Source: Sorghum bicolor
Lineage: Eukaryota; Streptophyta; Magnoliopsida; Poales; Poaceae
Reading direction: 5' to 3'
DNA: 64,000 bases
Assembly (NCBI RefSeq): GCF_000003195.3
Contig: NC_012876.2
Location: 41,259,725-41,323,724, forward strand
The position numbers and the translations under genes are program-made. The notes under the pieces are model-generated. The model was given only the letters and a program-made list of their open reading frames with translations. It was not told where the DNA came from and searched no databases. Positions 19,317 through 31,146 of this stretch are shown piece after piece; within the stretch, counting starts at the first letter, position 1; the number at the start of each line of letters is the position of its first letter.

Positions 19317-21826
19317 CACTATACCACAGCCAATCTGTAGTGTTAAAGAACAGTTGCTAAAACATAATAATATCATCCAACAATTGGTTGCTATAAATTT
19401 ATAACAGATGATCGGTCGCTATTTTTACTCATATCAACGGAAAATCGGTCGCTAGCCCTTTACAACAAACCATCAGACGCTATAAACAAATGACAGAAGC
19501 AAACAATTAGTCGCTATAGCCATTTTCACTTTTGGCGCGCTCAGCTCAGCCCACTCGCGCGCACTGAAATTAGCGCGGCCCAACAGTCAGCGAAAACCCA
19601 AAACCCAAAACCGGCCACCCCAGCAGCCACATCCCTCACGCATCTCACCCCAGCAGCCGCATCTCATCTCTGCCACTGTTTCACGCTAGCTTGCATTGGG
19701 TGCCATCCCTGCCACGGCCACCGTCCTCTCGCCGCCGTGGCCACCGTCCCCGTCGTCGTGGCTATCGTCCCTAGCACCACACCCATCGTCCAGATCACCA
19801 TCCCTGCTGCGTGCTCGTCTGCGTCTCTGTACTCGCCTGAGCCGCTGCAGCCGTCGTCCCCACCCCCGTCGTCACAGCCTTCGTCCCCTATCCCGCCGTC
19901 GAACAGGAGCGTACATGAGCAGGTACTCATTCTCTTCCCTTTCAAAGCCGTCAGCTGCTCCCTTCCCTCCATTGTTGAGTACGTATGGGAGGGGCCGATC
20001 TATATAGGACCAAGTGTGTACCCAGGTAGCTAGCCATAGCACGCCCGACGCTACTGGATGCTAGTTGGGCGGCCAGCGTCCTCCACTTATGGAGTAGCAG
20101 GTACTAATGTCCGAATCTCTAAATCTGAAATAGAGAGATAGGACTGCAGCCCTGTGTTCCTTCCCTTTCTGTGCTCCCTGTGTCAAATCTCAAATTAAAT
20201 CCCCAATGGCCGAATCTGATCCATCCTCCTATCTGCTAGAGTGGTGACAGGTGAAACCATCAGTGCTAAATCAAATCTAATTCTATATTTTTGAGCTTTG
20301 CTTGATTGCTTCTCAATTTTGGATTAATAAATGCTAAATGGAGTAGGTCCAGGCATCCAGCATCACTATTCACTAGGATGGTATAGCTAAAAAATTAAGA
20401 TGTTGTGATTGTTATCCCAATTTTTGCTGGTTCATATGTTTTTCTAATTTTACATATAAAAAATCTTAGTTTATTTTTAGGTGAAATGGTTAAAAAAGAA
20501 CCAAGCTTTCATCAATTATATTATGACTTATATGTTTTTTTAAATTATTGGTATATATCAGCCAAGTCTAGATCGAGCTACACTAGTGCAGATTTTATAC
20601 GAAACTATTGAAAGCGTAATTCCAATTGCAAAATGTTTTCAGTGTTAGACATGCCTCACATAGGAATTACCTGCTACCTCAATTTTATCATGCATGGGAA
20701 AGCTTAATTGTCTAGAATCTAATGTTTGTACATGACCAATCTGAATATAAAATTAATACGATCATAGCCAATAATATGACATGTTATACATTAAGAATCA
20801 TTAAATAACTAGCATCACTGTCAGCATCCTGAAGGCATAACCATATAAATATATGTCTCTATGCGCTCTAGGCTATCTATCTGATCTAGACTAGACTGTA
20901 TGTACAAATGTATAATTTTTCTTGCTGAACAAGGGGTAGCTGATTATGTGTCATCTTTCTCATTAATCAGCCATAAAGGAATTAGGATGTGTGTCAAATG
21001 AAGAATGGAGGAATTTTTACTAGTATATGCAGATTCTTGTTCAAACTCTCTTTAAATTTTGTGGGAGGGCAAAAAGCATAGAAATCTAGTTTGAAGCAAC
21101 ATGTAGTCATCTTTATCTGTATTTTTTACTGGTGTGCACTGTGTTTTTTCTATTCAGGTGGAACAGAGGCCGGAGCTGTGCATGATGTTGGATAGTCACC
21201 AAGAAGCCAACATATGATATTTTTCTTTTGATAAGATGGAGATGAGGCATTTTGTAGTGAATCAATTTAGATTGTACAAACAAACATATGACTTGTGCCT
21301 ACCATTTAACCTAGCTAGGTTGTGTGTGTCATATGATAGAACTGTCATGGATCAAAATCTTAGATGATTGAACTTGATGTGTATTGCTAAATGTTGTCTT
21401 TAATGAAACATGAGATATTGATATCTAATGATGTGTTTGATGAGTGATATGGGCAGCAATGGATGTATGTGCTTGATGAATAATGAGACATGTTATGGAT
21501 GTTTATTGGGTTTAAAATATGGTTAATATAAAATTGTTATTATATATAATTGTCCCAGTTCATGGCGATTGATTATTGGTTGCTAAAAAGTTTTATATCC
21601 TCAAACCTTTTGTCGCTAAAACATGTAACAGATAATCAGTCGGTACAAATATTTGTGTCCAGCTATTGGTCGCTATAAACACTGTTGGTCGCTATATACT
21701 TATAGCGACGCCACTTACAACGACTTATAAATCGGTTGCTATAACGTTATAGTGACCGATGATCTGTCTCTATAACGGCTTATAGCGACCATTTTGGAGA
21801 TGGTACAAATTGACTGTGGTATAGTG
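19317..21826. mobile_element. Non-autonomous CACTA transposon, TSD TAG
   Basis: Ends are CACTATACCACAGCCAATC and, inverted, ATTGACTGTGGTATAGTG, flanked by TAG on both sides (19314-19316, 21827-21829), a 3 bp TSD as for CACTA elements. Both subterminal regions (about 19380-19520 and 21560-21790) are packed with copies of GGTCGCTATAA or its complement TTATAGCGACC, the expected transposase-binding repeats. The 2.5 kb interior has a C-rich Ser/Pro-coding stretch (about 19640-20010) that may be a captured gene piece, and AT-rich filler. No transposase is encoded. Confidence 0.85.
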
Positions 21827-22644
21827 TAGATCTTTTCCAACCACACACAAATATGATCTCAAGGTGTGCAAGTGAGTTTCAGGGTGCTTGACATGCTCTA
21901 TGTATGCTCAATTATCAGCTAAGGATGCCAAGAGATTCAAAAGAGCCGACCACACAAGTATATATAGAGCCCGCAAACTAGAGAGCCGCTAGGATAAAAG
22001 CTGTCAGCTCTGCATGCACCATATGATCTGCTAGTAGCACTAGCTCAATCCGGTGACTCCCCAATGATCAAAAATAGGAACTAGCCATTTGAGTCCAACA
22101 GTCTAATTTCCACTTACACATAGTCCGGTGGTCACTGAGGTAAACAAATGGGATAAATCTGGTGCTATCCAGAAACCAACTAGAGAGATTTTTGGGCCAT
22201 GGGATTGACCGGTTGCCAAGCACCGGCAATCATCCAGTGACCCCCTTTGATCTCCCGCGTTAGGAGCAGTGTCGGCACATCAACCGTTGATGCATAGGGT
22301 TGAGCACTGGATCAATCCGATGCCTAACCCTAGCTACAGTCAATTCAGCCCCGCAGCCTCTCAACATAATGCATGCTCCGATGCATACGCTAACTCCTAT
22401 ATGTGTCCAACATGTGTGCAAGTGAGTTAGCATTTCATGCTTCATCCAGATGCACTAGAGCATGCCTATGTTGATCACGTTTTCAAATGTGCTAACTCCT
22501 ATATGTATCCAACATATATGCAAGTGAGTTAACATTTTCACAAACATTTTTCAAAGGATTTTCACTTGCATCTCACAACATCACCATGTCCATTGCATAT
22601 ATGGAATGTATTTTCACACCTAGTGGCACATCTTCAAGGGAAAG

Positions 22645-24850
22645 TGTTAATCCTAAATTTTGGCGAGTCAGAAACTGCCTCTGGGCCTGCTTCGTGGAAG
22701 GAGGGACAACCGGATAAATAGATCGACTAAATAAGCGTGATGAAAATAGTCGATCAGAAGGGGTGTCGGATCAAGGCAAGAAGAAGACGTGTCAGGTTTA
22801 ATCATAAAAGGAAAGTTAGAGTCCGGATTGCCTTTTTAGGATAGTCGTATTAAGACATGAGACTAGGTCTCCAGACTATAAATATTAGAAACCCAATCCT
22901 TGTAAAGATATACACAATCATAATATAAACCCTTTTCGCCTTCAGCCACCAACCTTAGGAGTTGAAGTAATAGTATATCTCGACGAGACCTTCAACAAAT
23001 CGAGCTGCAACGGTTGATTTCGACCTTCGGTTTGCTTGTAAGTATTGTCATGGCTCATGTTTAGTTTGTCATGGCTGCATCATTCGAACTTATGTCAAAC
23101 TTAATTGTGAACTAGTTATCGATTTGAATTGTATTTGTAAGGCTACATTGCTTCAATCTCTTATAAATATCGGTTCAAGTTAGTTATCAGCTCTATTAAA
23201 TTGACACTTTAATAGATTCATTAAGTTGTCAATATTATTCAAATATTATTATTTTATTTATTGTAACAGTATTCTATCCAATCAAGATTCGATAGGTCAG
23301 TTCGAGATTCAAATCTAAATGCTTGTTGTAAGCCCTAAGCGAATAATGATTATCAAGCAAAATTAAGATAACTAGCCTGTCGATCTTGGTTGTTACATGT
23401 TGTGCGTTCGGGATATTTATTTTCTTATGATTAATTTGACAACAACAATCTAATCTAGTTATAATAAAGGAAATAGATCCTGTTTGTTTGTGCTTCATGG
23501 ACTCTGTATCGGCTAAATAGTCGATCCAGTTAAGCTTAAACGAATAGCGCATCTGCATGAACCAGCTTGTACATTAAATGAGCTAGTAATTCGTGTTGAA
23601 TTTATTGAAGTCCGCTGGCCTTTAGACCAGCTGAATATAGATTCAATACAATTATTAAAGTAATTTATTAGGACCGTAGGCCTTTAGACTAGTTTTAATA
23701 AGTTATCGTTTATTTAATGAATAAAATGATAATGCACGTAAGCTATCTCTTACTCACGTACGACATATCGGCTAAATAGCTGATTCAGTTATCTTTTCTC
23801 CTAAGATGCAATTGTTCAATGAGAATTTAAACATTTGACAATAATTATCACATTGCATCATAATCAGGAGTTGACTTTCTAGTTAATTTCCTTTGTTTAA
23901 TGGCTTCTTAAAGCCATAGATCTCGAAACTGTCTGGCAATAAAACGGTAGGTTCCATAATTTGATTTTTGCACTTCTATCTTATCAATTTTAGGTCAAAT
24001 TGACTGGCACACCTTCAGAATTAAATCATTAAGCTCATGCGTTTGTGGCTCAGGAGGTCTAGGACTTCGGCTCCTATACTCCCTCTAAGAGCCCCCGAGA
24101 TTGTTGGTGTGAAAGACCAATTTTTACATCAACACATCTTTTAGCATGTCTAGTGGGACCATCACTCAATAACATGGAGAATGAGAACGTGCTCAAAGTC
24201 ACTCTAGATGAACTCCCGGATCAGTTAAAGAAACTGGTTGTTACTGCTGTGAATCAATACCAGAATAAATGTTTGCTTTCTTTCAGCAAGAATAGACATA
24301 AGAAGGTACTCTTTTCCCGAGAGTAATTCTGGAAGGAGAGCATGATCCTAGTGTTCAGATGTAGCACAATGCTATGTATGAAACTATCAGTAAAGCCATG
24401 GCAGCAACTTTGACAAATCATAATGAAATTTTGCTGAATGGTATTACTAATGGCATTAAAGAAGCTTTCAATCTGGATATTCAGAACAGAGGTCCAACAT
24501 ATTCTGTTCCTGTTGGGAATAGACAAATATTTGTTGGGCAAACATCATGAGATCAAGTGTCTGGACAACTTGCAGCTGGGAATCATCGCTGCAACACTGT
24601 TCAGTAGCCAGTGCAATAGCCGATAGTGGACTATGGTCATTTGGCTGCAAAAATTGCTCCTCATAGCAGGAGGCTTGCTAGGGATTTCAACGTTCCACCA
24701 TATCAAGGAAGATTAGCACCTGGAGAGGTACCTCCTGGCTATCATTACATTTCTGAGCATTACACTCTGAATGGTTGTGAAAATCCTAGATATCAACCAA
24801 ATAATCAAAGAATGCAGAATCAAAGATATCCAGAACCAGTAGACATAAGT
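22645..24850 (+). mobile_element. Degraded Gypsy-like LTR and gag fragment
   Basis: A TGTTAATCCTAAATTTTGG start at 22645 opens an LTR-like stretch of roughly 1.3 kb. It is followed near 24000 by a TTGACTGGCACACC primer-site-like block, and from about 24176 by gag-like coding sequence with interruptions. Readable pieces include DELPDQLKKLVVTAVNQYQ and, at 24626-24850, a frame with DFNVPPYQGRLAPGEVPPGY. Several stops (TAG, TGA) and frame changes make it a pseudogene. The gag stops where the LINE 5' leader begins. The LTR end is not exact. Confidence 0.5.
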
Positions 24851-26894
24851 CGGTGGGTGGTGTCCTTCTTGCTGCCCGGTAACTCCGTTCCGGCGGCGTC
24901 TTCCCTCATTGATGGATCTCTGAAGGGTCGAGATGGCGGACTAGATGGGGTGTGAATAGTCCTTTCTAAAAATTATTACGCCGACTAACCAAAACAAATG
25001 CGGAATTAAAACTATCGGTCTAGCCAAGACTACACCTCTCTATCTAAGTTCTCTAGCACCTTGAAAAGAACCTAAACAAGCAAGCAAGGTGCTACCTTAG
25101 CAAGAGCTCACCTAACCAATTCTAGGAGCAAGGTCACACAAACCTATGCAACTAGTACTTTGTAAACCGAGGGAGCTCCTACACAAACTAGTGAGGCAAA
25201 GCGCACAAAGCCTAAGCTCACTAGCAAGCTCAATAACAAGGCAGCTAATGCCAAATTAGAGAGCGCAACTTACTTAGCTACACAAACTAAGCAATGTGAC
25301 TAACAAGGTTACACAAACCAAATTAGTCACGCAAGGGAACTACTTCTAGCTACACAAGCAAAAAGGCAACTAGCAAGCTACACAAGCTAACTAATTACAA
25401 GAGCAACTACACAAGCACAAGTACATGAACGTAAGAACAAGCTTGTGTTAGGGACTTGCAAACCAATGGGAAGAACAATGTTGACACGATGATTTTCTCC
25501 CGAGGTTCACTTGGTTGCCACCAAGCTACGTCCCCGTTGAGACAAGCTCCAAGGTTGCCGCCGGTCCTCTTGCTAGTGGTGACCCGCAAGTCACACTCTC
25601 CCACGTGGAGTGCTTACCACAAGCTCTAGCACTTGACCCGGCTGGACCACTTGTTGCTCTTCATGTCTCGCTCAACTAGAGTTGCTCTTCGCGATCCCCG
25701 CGGGGTGAACACCGTACCCCTCACAATCTCTTCTCCGGAGCACCGCACAATCTCCTTGCGTGCTTCGACGGAGTCACAAGCCACCAAGCTGTCTAGGAGG
25801 TGGCAACCTCCAAGAGTAACAAGCACCACCGGCTTGCAACACGAACACCTAGTGCCACTCGATGCAATCTCTCAATGCAACGCACTAGAATCACTCACTC
25901 GCTATTGATTCGCACTCTTGCAAGCACAAGTGAGTTAGAGGCTTTCCTAGCACTCCCCAAGCATGGACACTAAGTCCCAAGGGTGCTCAGCACCAGCCAA
26001 GGCTGGCCACAACTTCTATTTATAGCCCCAAGGGCTAAACTAGCCGTTACCCCTTCACTGGGCAAAACACGTGGGCACCGGACGCTCACAGGGAGCCACC
26101 GGACACTCAACACCCAGCGTCCGGTGCTCAGCTAACCGCCACGTGTCACTAGCCGTTTGAACTCGACCGTTGCCGCCAACTGCTACCACGCGCTCGCGCC
26201 AGACACAGCACCACCGGACGCTCAACTAATCCACACCGGACGCGTCCGGTGCACACCAGACCCGTGCACAGAGAGCTCCGCAAACTCGTAGGGTCACCGG
26301 ACGCAAGCCACCGGACGCACCCTGAGCGTCCGGTGCTCACCGGACTCGTGCGCAGAGAGGGTCGCCAAGACGCTCGCACACCAGACGCTGAGCACCGGAC
26401 TCACTCTGGTGCGTCCGGTGCACTCTGCTATACCCGACAGCACACCGGACGCTAAAGGCCAGCGTCCGGTGCCTCCGCGCATAGCGTCCGGTGAGTGTTT
26501 CCAACTGAGAAACACTCTCGCGACTTCTCCAAATTTCCCACCGGTGCAATAGAAAATATGCACTTCATTTTCTCGAAAATCGCCGAATCCCGCCTCGCAA
26601 GCTCGGCGGGAGGGAGAGAGAAACCCACACTTCTCTCAACCCTAGGAACACAACCTCCGTTGTAAATGTGCCAACACCACCAAGTGTACACCACCAAGTG
26701 CAAGTGTGTTAGCATTTTCACAATCATTTTCCCAAAGGAGTTAGCCTCTCAAACCTGCCACGCCACTCGATCCTAACACGGATGCAAAGTTAAATCGTTC
26801 AAGTGGCACTAGATGACCGATATGCAAACAAGTTTGCCCCTCTTTATAGTACGGCCATCTATCCTAAATCCGGTCATAAACTTCTCTACACACC

Positions 26895-27935
26895 TGTCGA
26901 GGGTATCAATAAGGGGTACCCTCACCGATGCACATAACGAGATTATCCGTACGCAGGTCGAGGCCCTCGACTCGACGCTCTGATCATACGTACGCGCAGC
27001 CATCGACAACCGCAGCCTCGAAGACGGAAATGGTGTCGAGCGAATCGATCAAGGGTCGAGCGCCAGCTATCAACGAATACGGAGACAGGCCCGAGCGAAT
27101 CGAGAAGCGTCGAGCGCAAGGACACTGTCCGCCGCCTGACGCGCGGACGAGAGCCAGGACATTTAATGCGCCCGCCGCATTCCCACCTAACACACTGGTC
27201 ACGGGAGGCGTGATAGGAAATAGGCACCCTTCCCATCGTTCTTTTTGCAGCCTTCCCCACCAAACGACCCAGGGGGTGTCAGGACGCGGGAAACGAGGAT
27301 GGAACGTCTAATCGGAACCCCCTCGAGACAACCAAGGTCAGCGCTCCGGACATCAGGGCATTACACGGCGTCTGACCCTCGACCTGACGTAGCTCCTTCC
27401 TGGGGACGACCTGGGCGTCGACCGACAACACCGCAACCACTCCGCCGGATTTGTCGCCATGTCGTACAGGCGTGCGACTGGTGAACCAGCCCAAGACGGC
27501 GCGCAGGAGCGGGATACAGGGGCACGCGTAATCATCACCAGGCTACTAAGACGGGAAAGCTCGAGGTCACGCCCGTACGGAGGCCTCGAGTAGGTCAGCG
27601 CGCCATGCTCCTATCGACCCCTACTGTGACACCTATACATGTACCCTGGGTCTCTCCTTGATGCTATAAAAGGAAGGGCTCGGGAATAGATAGACATCAG
27701 GCGATACCACATCCATACGTAGTAGAACTCTCACACTCCATACCACGCTTGTGTTCACCCCTGTACAAGCACTTCGGTGCAAGATAATACAGACTCCCCT
27801 CCCCCACTGGACGTAGGGCCTTCTCTTGCCCGAACCAGGATAAATCTCTGTGTCTTCTTGCATCACCATCTGGGAAAGGGAGCACGCATACAAATTTACT
27901 CGTTAGTGTGACCCCCCAGGGGGAAAACACCGACA
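26895..27935 (+). repeat. 5' LTR of Tat Gypsy element
   Basis: Starts TGTCGAGGGTATCAATAAGG and ends AACACCGACA, 1041 bp. A TATAAAA box near 27664 probably starts transcription. Downstream CTTGCCCGAACCAGGATAAA is shared with the 3' LTR. Confidence 0.95.
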
Positions 27936-27936
27936 G

Positions 27937-27955
27937 TTGGCGCGCCAGGTAGGGG
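27937..27955 (+). promoter_or_regulatory. tRNA primer-binding site of Tat element
   Basis: TGGCGCGCCAGGTAGGGG begins two bases after the 5' LTR. It starts with the TGG that pairs with a tRNA 3' CCA. I do not assign the tRNA species. Confidence 0.7.
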
Positions 27956-27993
27956 TCCTGCGTGTTTTTCATCGATTTCCCACTCCTTTCCAG

Positions 27994-30900
27994 ATGGCAG
28001 TTCACGCCTCGCCGATTCCGCGCTCCACAGTGATTTGGTTTGGGAGTCTCGAGTTCATGTCCACGGGCTCCGGCTACGACATGATCTTGCTCTCAGTCAA
28101 AGGACCAGGAGGAGCACGCGTTGCACCAGTACGGTTGAGGGCCCCGAGATGCCCTCGCCACCACGCCTCCCCGCCCAAAAAGAGGCGCGGACAGCACCAC
28201 CGCCGCCCCTCTGCCTCATCACGACCGGCAACTCGTGCGAGGCAGGAGGCGGGCCATGAGCCGGCAGCACCATGTGCCGGAACCACGGGCACGACGGCTC
28301 AACACCGCACGACGACGGGGGCGGACGTGTCTCGCGCGCCCTCCCCCACCGCTGCTAAGGTACTTCCACACAGGTTGTTCATTCCAAGAAGGGCACTGCC
28401 ATTCGGATTAGACAACGCCGCAGCGTCGCTCGCCAGGGCAATATGCCCAAACGCCCAGACGTACGTGGAGAGACCAATGGTCCTCCCACGTGACTCTGAA
28501 ACACTACAGCCGACGTCCGAACTGCCGGATTTCTCCTAGGTGCGAGGCCTCCGCCGCCTAGGCCCTGGGCGATACACGATCACCTCACTCAGGCAATGGC
28601 TGCTGGAGGAGGGACGTGGATGTTTCTATGCCGCCGAGCCGGACTCTGACTCCGAGACTGATAGCTACGACCCTACAAGGGAATGCTATCACGTCGACGG
28701 GGCGGTAGAGACTACCGACGAGACGCAGGATGCTGCTGCGGGCGGTCGAGCCCCTGTAGCACGGGAAGACCCCAGGACGCCTGGGAACGACGGACAAGTT
28801 GACCCCCCTCCACAAGAAGACAGGGCTGCGCAGCTTGCACAGCTACGGGAGCTCAAGATGAAGCTCGACGAAGACCGTGAGCGCCTCGTCCTGCTCGAGC
28901 AAATCCTTGAGCAAGACCTACCCTACCCGCCGGGCGGAAGTGTCCGCAGACGCGCTCGAGAGGTACATCGACAAATCGTCGGAGACGCAGAGCCAGAGCA
29001 GGCTGTCAGCCGTTTCCCTCGAGCGGGCCAGAATGTAGTGGCGGCGACGATGCTACTGCGCAACATGCCAGAACCATCGAACTCTCAGGCTCGGCGCATT
29101 CGAGACGAGGTACAAACTCTGCTCCAGGTGGCGGTAGTTCAACAAGCCGAAAGCTCAGCTTCTCGACGGCGAGGAGCTGCCACTGAAAAGCGCGACGAGC
29201 CGCCTCAAAATGAAAAGGAAGTGTCAGTCCATCAACAGCCGCCCCCTCGAGGAAGAAAGACCACTCTCGTCCTCCCCGTCGACAATCAGCGTCGACACGA
29301 CGCGCGGCATGACATCGAAGAGAATCGACGCCGCCGGCACGGAGACGCGGAAGAGCGCGGTTACAGCGCACATCACGGTGGGAGGTAGGACAGCGACGAG
29401 GATCGGGTGGCCCCCGAGCCACCAGGCCCACGGGTGTTCAGTAGGGCAATCCGTAGCTCGCCTCTACCCAGTCCATTCCGACCCCCGACCAGCATCGCGA
29501 AATACAATGGTGAGACCAAAACAGAATTGTGGCTGGCCGATTTTAGGCTGGCCTGTCAGCTAGGTGGCGCTCGAGGGGATGATCAAGCCATCATCAGACA
29601 GCTACCCCTCTTCCTCTCCGACACCGCCCGTCGATGGCTCGAGGAACTTCCAGCAAATCAGATCCATGATTGGGTCGATTTGGTTAAAGTCTTCGAGGAA
29701 AATTTCAAAGGGACCTACATACGGCCCGGGAACTCGTGGGACCTCAGCAAATGCAAGCAGAAGTCAGGAGAAACTCTTCGAGAGTATGCTCGACGCTTCT
29801 CGAAGCAGCGCACTGAGCTGCCACACATCCCTGACCATGACGTCATCCTGGCTTTTGTCTCTGGTACCACCAGTCGAGACTTAGTGTGGGAGTTGGGCCG
29901 ATATCGCCCTCAGACCGTCGATGAGCTGATGGATGTAGTGGCAAACTATGCAGCAGGGGAGGAGGCAGTCGGCGCCTTCTTCAGTTGTGAAGGAGGGAAA
30001 AGCAAGTGGCCCGTCGATGAAGATGGAACCCCCAGTCGAGGGCTCAAGAAGAACAAGAAGAAGCAGAAAGCGCGGCAATTCCAACGAGAAGATTTCGACG
30101 ACAACCTTGTCGCCGCCGTGGAGCGCAAGAAGCCTCGAGGCCCTCCGGATGGAGGTATCTTCGATAAGATGCTAGAGGAACCATGCCCTTACCACAAGGG
30201 AGGCGCCAACCACAAGCTCAAGGACTGTCGTATGCTAAGAAAGCACTTCGACGGTCTAGGGTTCAAAAAGGACGCGCACGACGACTCCAAGAAAGAGAAG
30301 GGCGGCAACAAGGAGGACAACAAAGATGACGCCGGCTTCCCCGCCGTCCACGATTGCTACATGATCTATGGTGGGCCTTCGACACAGTTGACCATGAGAC
30401 AACGCAAAAGGGAACGCCGTGAGGTCTTCACGGCAAGAATGGCGGTGCCCCAGTACCTCAGCTGGTCGAGCACTCCCATAACCTTCGATCGAGAGGACCA
30501 CCCCGACAAGGTAGTCACCCCAGGCATCTACCCGCTCGTCGTCGACCCCATCATCGTCAACACCCGGCTCTCAAAGGTGCTAATGGACGGAGGCAGCAGC
30601 CTCAACATCATCTACCTCGAGACCCTCGACCTCCTTGGCATCGATAGGGGACCGCTCCAGCCAAGTGCCGACGGTTTCCATGGCGTCGTGCCAGGGAAAA
30701 AGGCGCTACTAGTGGGTCGAATCGACCTACCGGTCTGCTTCGGCACGGCGGCCAACTTCAGGAAGGAGACCCTCACCTTTGAGGTGGTCGGGTTCCGGGG
30801 CACGTACCACGCCATCATCGGACGCCCGGGCTACGCCAAGTTCATGGCCATACCCAACTACACCTACTTGAAGCTGAAGATGCCTGGTCCCAGAGGCGTC

Positions 30901-31143
30901 ATCACTGTCAGCTCCTCCTTTGAGCACGCTTACGAGTGCGACGTCGAATGCGTCGAGTATGGGGAGGCGGTCGAGAACTCCACCAAGCTCGTCGCAAAAC
31001 TCGAGGCCCTGGCCGCTGAGGCTCCAGAGCCCAAACGCCACGCGGGCAACTTCGAGCCAGCAGAGGGAACCAAGAAGATCCCGCTCGACCCCAACAACTC
31101 CGACGGCAAGGTGCTGACGATCAGCGCTGACCTCGACCCCAAA
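27994..31143 (+). pseudogene. Tat Gypsy gag and protease, two internal TAG stops
   Basis: One continuous frame from the ATG at 27994, interrupted by TAG at 28537 and 29386 and ended by TAG at 31144, after which the same frame runs on into reverse transcriptase. The Gag core lies at about 29500-30000 (YNGETKTELWLADF, FKGTYIRPGNSWDL, LREYARRFSKQR). A zinc-binding-like CPYHKG-X4-HKLKDC follows at about 30184. The retropepsin-like domain contains VLMDGGSSLNI with the active Asp at 30586, where DGG replaces the usual DSG or DTG, and later AIIGRPGYAKF. Each stop sits where Gln (CAG) fits. Gag coats the RNA and the protease cuts the polyprotein. Confidence 0.85.
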
Positions 31144-31146
31144 TAG

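Larger units (their letters stand above)
17836..22644 (-). mobile_element. Antisense SIRE-type LTR, split by TRIM and CACTA
   Basis: The left end TTAGATGGCTAGAGGGTGGTG resembles the reverse complement of a SIRE LTR terminus. The right part (about 21830-22644) carries reverse-complement landmarks shared with the LTR at 602-2517, such as CAAGTGAGTTAGCATTTTCA and CACCTAGTGGCAC. Within it sit a TRIM (18345-19109) and a CACTA element (19317-21826). The LTR stops at 22644 where another LTR starts, so its far end is lost or outside the window. Exact left end is uncertain because the terminal TG is not conserved. Confidence 0.6.

Noticed and set aside
24851..25000. Continuation of the gag frame past 24851 as one protein
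   Set aside because: The composition and wording change at the point where the LINE leader begins, and the same leader continues at 47963 after the solo LTR.
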